From JAAYCI01 sp964472465 (GTDB lineage: Bacteria; Bacillota; Clostridia; Oscillospirales; Ruminococcaceae): a DNA stretch of 22,097 nucleotides. Of the stretch, positions 14,729-21,117 are shown one piece after another. The DNA is taken from NCBI GenBank assembly GCA_964472465.1, contig CAYYLW010000029.1, positions 1-22,097 of the forward strand, written 5' to 3'. The position numbers were made by a program, and so were the translations under genes. Under the pieces are notes generated by a model. The model was not told the origin of the DNA and ran no database searches. It saw only the letters and a list, made by a program, of their open reading frames with translations. The stretch's first letter is position 1. Every line of letters starts with the position of its first letter.

Positions 14729-15808
14729 ATGAAAAAACCGACATCGAGCGATGTGGCCAAGCGGGCAGGGGTGTCTCAGTCTGCGGTCTCGCTGATTTTG
14801 AACAACAGCGATAAGATATCTTTTTCTGGGGATACCAAAGAAAAGGTTCTGGCAGCCGCGGCAGAACTGGGCTACAAGTTGCCCGCGCGCAAAAAACAAA
14901 ACAGCAAAAAGCGTTCCCGCCTTTTGCTGGTGCTTACCCCCACCTTGACCAACCAGTATTATACGGAACTGATACAGGCCGTGGAAAGCCATGCCGATGC
15001 CTATGGATACCGGGTGCTGGTGTGCAGCACCTTCCGCAAGCCGGAGCTGGAAAAATACTACTTGGAAATTTTTTCCAAAAATTATGCGGACGGTATCATC
15101 TATGCCTTTCACCCCAGCTTTCCGCGCCGGGTGGAGCTGCTGAACCAGACGGTGCCCACCGTAATTATTGGGGAGAAGCAGGAGGATTTGGACATCTGCT
15201 CTGTGGAATTGAGTAATGTGAAGGCGGGTATGTTGCTGGTGGATCATCTGCACGAACTGGGGCACCGCCACTTCGCGTTTGTATCCACCCCTGTGAACCG
15301 CTTCACCCTGGCGCGTCGCCAGCGTTTAGAGGGGGTGCGCACGGCGCTGGAACGCTATGGCATCGGCCCCGAAGGGCTGGAACTGATTGTACCGGATAAA
15401 AGCGCCGAGCAGGATGTGCCCAGTGGCATACCCTACGAGTATCATGTGGGCCACCAACTGGCGCACGAACTGGTGCGCCGGGGCAGCAAAGCCACCGCCA
15501 TCATCGGGGTGAACGACATGACGGCCGTGGGGATTGCCAACCGGCTGCGTGCGGAGGGCTTTGCCATCCCGGCAGATTATTCTGTTTGTGGTTTCGATAA
15601 TATTTTTGCCTCGGCCATAGCAGCCACGCCGCTTACCACCATCGACCACCGCCTGGTGCTGCGCTGCAAAGCCGCCGTGGATATGATTTTGGCAAAACTG
15701 GAGCCAGGGCTAGAGGCCAGCCTCACCGCCTCGGCCGTGAACACCATTGAGTATGCCCCCAAGCTGGTGGTACGGGAATCGAGCGGGCCGTGCAAGGCGG
15801 GGGGCTAG
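14729..15808 (+). CDS. LacI-family transcriptional regulator
   Basis: This is a 359-residue DNA-binding repressor/activator of the LacI/GalR family. The N-terminal helix-turn-helix is TSSDVAKRAGVSQSAVSLILN (about residues 3-23), followed by the hinge region with the KVLAAAAELGYKLP motif (about 38-51). The remaining 300 residues form a periplasmic-binding-protein-like effector domain ending in the usual ...TTIDH and PKLVVRES segments. The ATG has an AAGGGGGTGG ribosome site. It is divergent from the pfkB operon and shares its 218-base intergenic region, so it most likely controls that operon and perhaps itself in response to a sugar or sugar acid. It may also act on the esterase/sialidase locus, which has no regulator of its own in view, but there is no sequence proof. 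Confidence 0.93.
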   Translation: MKKPTSSDVAKRAGVSQSAVSLILNNSDKISFSGDTKEKVLAAAAELGYKLPARKKQNSKKRSRLLLVLTPTLTNQYYTELIQAVESHADAYGYRVLVCSTFRKPELEKYYLEIFSKNYADGIIYAFHPSFPRRVELLNQTVPTVIIGEKQEDLDICSVELSNVKAGMLLVDHLHELGHRHFAFVSTPVNRFTLARRQRLEGVRTALERYGIGPEGLELIVPDKSAEQDVPSGIPYEYHVGHQLAHELVRRGSKATAIIGVNDMTAVGIANRLRAEGFAIPADYSVCGFDNIFASAIAATPLTTIDHRLVLRCKAAVDMILAKLEPGLEASLTASAVNTIEYAPKLVVRESSGPCKAGG

Positions 15809-15932
15809 GCCCTAAAATTATCTAAGGCAGTTTCCACTCAACTGCATATTTGGCAAGCACAGCCATGCACCGTTTTCGCCCAGTACGGCAGAACACCGGC
15901 ACGGCTTATTTACGCCAAAGCAACAAAAATAA

Positions 15933-15975
15933 ACCTCCCCAAAACGGTGTTTGGCCGCTTTGGGGAGGTATTTTT
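15933..15975. terminator. Bidirectional rho-independent terminator
   Basis: ACCTCCCCAAA (15933-15943) pairs exactly with TTTGGGGAGGT (15959-15969). The stem extends inward by CGG/CCG after one mismatch, with a TGTTTGG loop. Five Ts follow on the + strand (15971-15975). On the - strand the stem is followed by TTTATTTTT. It serves both the LacI gene and the convergent kinase-family gene. The preceding 15809-15930 stretch shows nothing else. Confidence 0.9.
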
Positions 15976-15985
15976 GTAGGGGGGC

Positions 15986-17104
15986 TCAGTCTGTCACTTT
16001 AAACATCACGTAATCTTCATAGCCCACCAGCACTTTGTAGTAGCCACGCAGCATTTCGTTGGTGCCCTCGTTGCCGGTGTCCACATACAGGCATTTTCCA
16101 AACAACGAGAGCATCTTGTCCTTCGAAGCCGCTATGAGGATATTTTCTTTGCCCACCCGCTCTATCACCTGGGCGCTAATTTGCTGGTTGCCACGGCCAA
16201 ACAGGTAGCCTTGGCCGCCAATTACCGTGACCAAAATCTTGGCTTTCGGGTATTTTTCTAAGGCGGCCAGAATCTCGGCTTCGGTCACGTCGTTTGCCAG
16301 AATTTGGTGGTTGTAGAACAAATCCACACCCAGCAAGGTGCTGGGTAGGCCAATGGTGTCCATGATATTCTTGGTGGTGGAGCCTGGCGCCACAATATGC
16401 AGTGTGTCGTCCTCCAAGGTGTCGGCCACATAATTGGCCAGCATGGAAATGGAGCCCGTTTCGGAATATCCGCGCCCGCTTTTTAGGTTTTGCACCATTT
16501 TTCGCTGGTTTGGCACCTTGAGGTAGCCATAAAGCTTTGCATCCACGATGTTTTGGCGGAAAAGCGCCTCGTCAATGTCCATCACTTCGGCTTCCCGCGC
16601 CTCGGTCACCTTGCCCTCCACATACTGCCGCATCAGTTCGCCCGCCGTTTTGGGGTTTAGCGCATACACGGCCGAATGAATTTTGCAGCCCGCGGGTATA
16701 CCCAGCACGGGGATGCTGGTGCCCACCGCGTCCAGCACGTTGCGGGCGGTGCCGTCCCCCCCGGCAAACAGAATCAAGTCGGCCCCAGCGTCCCGTAAAT
16801 CCACGGCGGCCTGCATGGTATCGGCCGGGGTGGTGTGCTGGTTTTGTATGGCGCCCAAAACCATAGGGGAAAAGCCGCAGGCCTTGGCGGCATCCTCGCC
16901 CATCTCACCCGGATAAGTCAGCAAGGTTATCTCGCTGGCCAGGGGGGCCAACTGCGCCAGGGCCACCTGGGCTTTGTTTGCGCATTCCGGCTTTGCGCCA
17001 AGGCATAGGGCTTTTTCCAAAGTTTCGGCGCCGTCGCTGCCCTTCAGGCCCACGCGCCCGCCAATTCCCGCCACGGGGTTTATAATAAATCCCAGTTTAA
17101 CCAT
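15986..17104 (-). CDS. ATP-NAD kinase/AcoX-family protein
   Basis: This is a 372-residue member of the ATP-NAD kinase-like family (COG3199/AcoX type). It carries the nucleotide-binding motif FAGGDGTARNVLDA (GGDGT at 115-119), followed by PVLGIPAGCKIHSAVYA (132-148), which is diagnostic of this branch. The N-terminal GFIINPVAGIGGRVGLKGSDG (5-25) is likewise typical. The start is the ATG at 17104, with GGGAGG ten bases upstream. Its biochemical role in AcoX-type operons is not settled; NAD or polyol phosphorylation has only been predicted. It is the last gene of the - strand operon, 162 bases after the permease. Family members often accompany lipoyl-dependent oxidative decarboxylases (acetoin dehydrogenase), which makes its place beside P-protein-like genes notable. 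It ends at a shared terminator. Confidence 0.88.
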   Translation of the reverse strand: MVKLGFIINPVAGIGGRVGLKGSDGAETLEKALCLGAKPECANKAQVALAQLAPLASEITLLTYPGEMGEDAAKACGFSPMVLGAIQNQHTTPADTMQAAVDLRDAGADLILFAGGDGTARNVLDAVGTSIPVLGIPAGCKIHSAVYALNPKTAGELMRQYVEGKVTEAREAEVMDIDEALFRQNIVDAKLYGYLKVPNQRKMVQNLKSGRGYSETGSISMLANYVADTLEDDTLHIVAPGSTTKNIMDTIGLPSTLLGVDLFYNHQILANDVTEAEILAALEKYPKAKILVTVIGGQGYLFGRGNQQISAQVIERVGKENILIAASKDKMLSLFGKCLYVDTGNEGTNEMLRGYYKVLVGYEDYVMFKVTD

Positions 17105-17178
17105 AGTCTGCTTGCCTCCCGGTATGACCATAGGGTGTATGAAAACCCGCCCATAAGCGGGGTTGTTGCCTTTTTTAA

Positions 17179-17225
17179 CCCGGGGGTGCATGGCCCGAAT
17201 GAACACGGCACCATTCACCCCCGGG
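17179..17225 (-). other. Intercistronic GC hairpin between permease and kinase
   Basis: CCCGGGGGTG (17179-17188) and CACCCCCGGG (17216-17225) form a perfect 10-bp stem around a 27-base loop that can pair further (ATGG/CCAT). No T-run follows on the - strand, so it is not a standard terminator. It may be an mRNA processing or stabilising structure. A weaker CCCGC/GCGGG stem lies nearby at about 17145-17161. Confidence 0.5.
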
Positions 17226-17266
17226 CACAGGTTGATAAAAATGTGCGAAAGAATTTGGCGAAAAAA

Positions 17267-18709
17267 TCAGTACTGTTTGTCGCCGTCCGGTGTAGACATC
17301 ATCACAGGGGTTTTGGGCCATTTTACGAACACCATCCACAGCCATAGCAACACGCCAATGCCCAGGTAAATGCCGAAGTTAATCCAGCTTCCAATTCCTT
17401 GGCCCAGGGTACACAATACGGCGATGAATATGGCAATGAAGAAGGCCAGCCAGCGGGTGAACATGCCGCCTTTTAGCTTGTAGGGGTAGTCCCATTCGGG
17501 GTGTTTCCTGCGGATGCGGATGGCAGAGATCATGGTGGTGGCGTAGGCCACGGCGCAGCCAAAAGCCATCAGGTTGAAGAAATCGTTCATAAAGGTGCCG
17601 GCATTCATCAGCAGGATGAAGATAATGCTGATGAGGAGCAGGAAGATGTTGGGCAGGATGGGCTGATGTTTCTTGTTGCAAATGGAGAACACCTTGGGTA
17701 GGAAATTCTGGCGGCCCATGGCGTACATCATGCGCACGGTGGAGAGCCAGAAGCCCAACAGGCAGGTGCCGATGGCGCACAGCACAGCGAATATGCCGAA
17801 GATAACGGCCCACACGCTCCAGCCCAGGTTTTCCATGGCGGTAATGGTGAGGAACTCCACTGCCACTTCGCCGCCCGGCCCAAGATGCAGCAGGTTCGGC
17901 CAGCTATCCACACCGGCCACCGCGAAGAAGAACACGGTGTATACAATGCCACAGGTAACCACCGAGCCCCAGATGGCCTTGGTGCTGTTTTTGATGGGGA
18001 AGTCGCCTTCCTCCACCATCTGCGGCACGGTTTCAAAGCCGAAGTAGGGGGTGATGATGAGGCCCAGGCCGATAATCCAGCCGCCAAACTCGCCGTCGCC
18101 CAATACAGATTGGAAGAAGGGCCTAAAGTTGGAAAGGCTCCAGTGGCCGGAGAAAATGAGTGCCACAGCCGAGATGAGGCAGCCGGCAATAGCGCCAATC
18201 AACATCACAAACTGCGCCTTGCCTGCAATTTGCACATTGCTTAGGCTAAGCAGGCAATACAGGCACAAAATGATGATGGCAACCACCATGTAACTGCCAA
18301 ACTCTAGTTTCAGTCCCGTCACGCGGAAAATCCACTGCAAAATGGCCATAACGGCGGCGGGCGGCACCGAAATCCAGGCAGCCATAATCATCCAAGAGGA
18401 GAAAAAGCCCACATGTTTGTTGATGCCAACGGTATTGTACACAAGTTCTGCGCCCACGGTGGGCAGCAGGGGGGCCAGTTCACAGTACACAAACGCAATG
18501 GGCAGAATCAGCACCGTCATCAAGGCAAAAGCTAGGAAGGTGGCGGGGCCTGCGTAGGAGATAAACACGGTGTCCCAGTAGCCCATGAAGGTGAAAATGG
18601 CGCCGGTGGCAATGGCGTATACATAGATTAGCTTTAAACTTTTGGCCGCAAGTGAATTCTTTGTGGGGTCGCTTGAGGGGGAAGGGGTGTTTTTATTTTG
18701 GTCCGACAT
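17267..18709 (-). CDS. APC-family amino acid permease
   Basis: This is a 480-residue inner-membrane transporter of the amino acid-polyamine-organocation family with about twelve membrane spans. The first span carries the family's unwound-helix segment (IATGAIFTFMGYW, about 33-45). The second region matches the pattern AFVYCELAPLLPTVGAELVY (72-91) seen in APC proteins. The N-terminus is a Ser/Pro/Asn-rich cytoplasmic tail, and the C-terminus ends in a short charged tail (STPDGDKQY). The start has AAAGGAG nine bases upstream. The gene sits in the operon of P-protein-like enzymes and a UPF0340 protein, so it probably imports or exchanges the amino acid used by those enzymes. The substrate cannot be read from the sequence; glycine or another small amino acid is an inference. 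Confidence 0.9.
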   Translation of the reverse strand: MSDQNKNTPSPSSDPTKNSLAAKSLKLIYVYAIATGAIFTFMGYWDTVFISYAGPATFLAFALMTVLILPIAFVYCELAPLLPTVGAELVYNTVGINKHVGFFSSWMIMAAWISVPPAAVMAILQWIFRVTGLKLEFGSYMVVAIIILCLYCLLSLSNVQIAGKAQFVMLIGAIAGCLISAVALIFSGHWSLSNFRPFFQSVLGDGEFGGWIIGLGLIITPYFGFETVPQMVEEGDFPIKNSTKAIWGSVVTCGIVYTVFFFAVAGVDSWPNLLHLGPGGEVAVEFLTITAMENLGWSVWAVIFGIFAVLCAIGTCLLGFWLSTVRMMYAMGRQNFLPKVFSICNKKHQPILPNIFLLLISIIFILLMNAGTFMNDFFNLMAFGCAVAYATTMISAIRIRRKHPEWDYPYKLKGGMFTRWLAFFIAIFIAVLCTLGQGIGSWINFGIYLGIGVLLWLWMVFVKWPKTPVMMSTPDGDKQY

Positions 18710-18735
18710 TCTGTCTCACTCCTTTGGTTGGCTAG

Positions 18736-18770
18736 GTTTTTGAAAAATGCGCAAGGCATTTTCCAAAAAC
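18736..18770 (-). other. AT-rich intercistronic hairpin upstream of permease
   Basis: GTTTTTGAAAAATGC (18736-18750) and GCATTTTCCAAAAAC (18756-18770) form a 15-bp stem with one mismatch and a five-base loop. It lies between the UPF0340 stop and the permease ribosome site. The T-rich arms could support weak termination or attenuation, or RNA processing, setting permease level. Confidence 0.5.
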
Positions 18771-18820
18771 GGTTCCATAATTCCTCGAATGCCACTTCTA
18801 ATGCAAAACCCAAAACATTT

Positions 18821-19372
18821 CTAGTAATATCGCGCGCGTTCTCCGCCCACATACAGGGGGCGTGTTTTGGCACAGTTCACCTGCGCCTGGCCCAGGCGGC
18901 GCTGGGTTAAGCGCACCGGTACGGCTACCCGCCGCAGGTGCATCCCAATCAAGGTGTTGCCTATATCCATGCCGCCATTCGCCTGGTGCAACAAAGATTC
19001 TACCATCACGGCACCTGGCATGTTTTGAAAGGCATAGGTGCAAAAAGCCCCCCCAGCTTTCAAATGGGGCACCACGCATACGGGCTCAAGCCCATACACA
19101 CCCATACACTCCTCTTCCACCACCAAGCAGCGGTTGATATGCTCGCAGCCCTGCACGGCCAAATACAAGCCTTGTTTCCGCGCCCATTCGTGTAGTATGG
19201 GAAAGATTACCTGCGCCACTTCCCAGTTGGAGGAACTGCCAATGGTTTGCCCGGCAATTTCGCTGGTGCTGCATCCCACTACCATCAAATTTCCCAGCCG
19301 GAAAGAGCAAAGATCCTGAAATTCACGCAAGATTTCATGCATCTGGCTGCCCGCTTGCTCCAACCAATCCAT
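18821..19372 (-). CDS. UPF0340/DUF436 protein (YwlG family)
   Basis: This is a complete 183-residue member of the UPF0340/DUF436 (TIGR01440) family. Diagnostic segments are LMVVGCSTSEIAGQTIG (29-45), LAVQGCEHINRCLVVEEEC (70-88), PHLKAGGAF (102-110), DIGNTLIGMHLRRVAVPVR (136-154) and the C-terminal KTRPLYVGGERARYY. The start ATG has GAGGG seven bases upstream. The function is unknown; in Bacillus the ywlG gene lies beside glyA, a glycine/serine link that fits the P-protein-like neighbours here (recollection of context, not proof). It is a soluble cytoplasmic protein. Conserved Cys and His residues (GCSTSE, GCEH) suggest a catalytic or metal site. It lies between the GcvPB-like gene and the permease. 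Confidence 0.92.
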   Translation of the reverse strand: MDWLEQAGSQMHEILREFQDLCSFRLGNLMVVGCSTSEIAGQTIGSSSNWEVAQVIFPILHEWARKQGLYLAVQGCEHINRCLVVEEECMGVYGLEPVCVVPHLKAGGAFCTYAFQNMPGAVMVESLLHQANGGMDIGNTLIGMHLRRVAVPVRLTQRRLGQAQVNCAKTRPLYVGGERARYY

Positions 19373-19411
19373 GGATAATCCCTCGCTTTGATGTGCTTGT
19401 TTTTAGCCTCA

Positions 19412-19441
19412 CACGGCGCCGCCAATGTTTGGGGCGCCGTG
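19412..19441 (-). other. Intercistronic hairpin after GcvPB-like gene
   Basis: CACGGCGCC (19412-19420) and GGCGCCGTG (19433-19441) form a perfect 9-bp stem with a 12-base loop, between the GcvPB-like stop and the UPF0340 start. On the - strand it is followed by TGAGGCTAAAAAC, with no U-tract, so true termination is unlikely. It could protect the upstream message from 3' decay. Confidence 0.55.
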
Positions 19442-19502
19442 CAAAGCTGCGGTAATAAAGCCATGTAATTGTGCTGTGGGGGAGAATGGGAATAGCACTG
19501 TG

Positions 19503-21065
19503 TTATTTTGCGCCGTGTTTCTTTAAGTAGGTTTTCCAAGTAAGCGCCCATTTTTCCGGGTTGTCCAAATCCTCTTCATGGATGCGCTTATGAATTACCG
19601 AGTTATACGGCGCGCCTTTCACCATGTCGGCATCTTCCAGGGCTTCCTCCACCACGGTTTTCACCACTTCGCAGTACTCCTCAATATCCTCCTTGGTGAA
19701 GGATTCGCAAGGCTCCAGCGTCATGGGCTCCGGAATGACCCAGGGGTGATGGCTAGACCAGAACCACGGGATACCAAAGTCCAGCATACGGCGGTTGGCG
19801 TCGTCGCTCCCCACGCCGGTTTTCTCGCACAGTTCTTCAAAGCTGTAGCGTACCTGTTCTTGGCGCACAATTCCGTTGCCCTGGAACGCGCTGGACAGGC
19901 AGGGGATCCTCTCCATAATCATCTGCATGTAGTTGTTGTTGATAACCGAGACATCGGCACATTCACGCAGGCCCTCTGCGCCCATCATGGCACACCAGGC
20001 ATAGGCTTTTAGAATTACGCTGGAGGTGCCCACATAGCCGCGTACTTTGCCAATACTTTCGGGCTTGTTGTAATCCAGGAAGTATTTTTCTCCATCAAAT
20101 TCCACGGTGGGTACCGGTAGGAATTTGGCCAGGAACTCTTTGCAGCCCAAAGCGCCAGAGGCCGGGCCAGAGCAGCCATGCGGGGTGCCAAAGGTTTTGT
20201 GCACGTTGAAATGGCACATGTCAAAACCGGCTTCCTTCGCGCGGGCCACACCCAAAAAGGCGTTGGCGTTGGCTTGGTCATAAAAGCACAGGCCGCCCAC
20301 ATCATGAATAATCTTCACAATTTCATCGGCGTAGGGGTTGTAGATGCCAATATCTTCGGGGTTGGTCATAAAGATAGCGGCGGTGCGCTCAGAGGCGGCG
20401 GCGCGAATGGCTTCCACATCGGGAATACCGCGCTCGTCTGGGTGGATGGTGATGATCTTGTAGCCTGCGGTGGCCGGTGTGGCGGCGTCACAGGGGTGGG
20501 AGAAGATGGTGGTAATCACCTCGTCGCGCTGGTTGGCTTCCCCACGGGAAGCATGGTAGGCGCGCACAATGGAGGCCGCGGTATACACCGCGTGGTTGCC
20601 GCCGCCGGGCTGCAAGGTGAATTTATCCATGCCGGATACTTCTTTTACCACGTTTTCAAACTTGTGGTACACTTCTAAAATGCCCTGTACGGTGTCCTCG
20701 TCTTGGTCAGGGTGTAGGTCGGCAAAATCTTTTTCCAGGCAAAGCGCTTCGTTGATGCGGGGGTTGTACTTCATGGTACAGGTGCCCTCGCTGATATCGT
20801 TGGAAATGTTGGAGCCCATGGTTTCTTGCGAGAGATGCAGCCAGTGTTGCAGCACATGTTTTTGGTCTACTTCGGGCAGTTCCGGGGCCTTTTTGCGGCG
20901 GATGCTGTCCGGTAATTTGGCGAACACGTCGCCGGTGCTGGCGGCAATTTCGTCCTCCACTTCGGGGGGAATAATGCCACGCAGGCCGGGTGTGGAAAGA
21001 TCATAGATGATAGGCTCATCCCAACTTGCCTGATGGAATTTTTTGCGAACTTTTACCTTAGCCAT
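19503..21065 (-). CDS. gcvPB: Divergent GcvPB-like PLP enzyme (glycine dehydrogenase subunit 2 family)
   Basis: This is a 520-residue fold-type I PLP protein related to subunit 2 of the two-subunit glycine decarboxylase (P-protein). The Schiff-base lysine is Lys290 in HFNVHKTFGTPHG. CTMKYNPRINEA (96-107), the downstream HP of DLHPDQDED and LTNP-like FMTNPEDIG (232-240) place it in the family. The start at 21065 has GGAGGG ten bases upstream. It differs from true GcvPB: the YPLGSCTMKYNP context is NDISEGTCTMKYNP, the PDSAHGTNPASAAMAGYK block is FSHPCDAATPATAGYK, and GGGGPG after the lysine is GCSGPA. It is about 40 residues longer than typical. The partner subunit gene lies 52 bases upstream. 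The symbol is by homology only; it may act on glycine or on another amino acid. Confidence 0.8.
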   Translation of the reverse strand: MAKVKVRKKFHQASWDEPIIYDLSTPGLRGIIPPEVEDEIAASTGDVFAKLPDSIRRKKAPELPEVDQKHVLQHWLHLSQETMGSNISNDISEGTCTMKYNPRINEALCLEKDFADLHPDQDEDTVQGILEVYHKFENVVKEVSGMDKFTLQPGGGNHAVYTAASIVRAYHASRGEANQRDEVITTIFSHPCDAATPATAGYKIITIHPDERGIPDVEAIRAAASERTAAIFMTNPEDIGIYNPYADEIVKIIHDVGGLCFYDQANANAFLGVARAKEAGFDMCHFNVHKTFGTPHGCSGPASGALGCKEFLAKFLPVPTVEFDGEKYFLDYNKPESIGKVRGYVGTSSVILKAYAWCAMMGAEGLRECADVSVINNNYMQMIMERIPCLSSAFQGNGIVRQEQVRYSFEELCEKTGVGSDDANRRMLDFGIPWFWSSHHPWVIPEPMTLEPCESFTKEDIEEYCEVVKTVVEEALEDADMVKGAPYNSVIHKRIHEEDLDNPEKWALTWKTYLKKHGAK

Positions 21066-21117
21066 TCTTACTTCGCCCTCCGTTCTAAAATAGTTTGTGG
21101 GTAACCGGCCGCCATGT

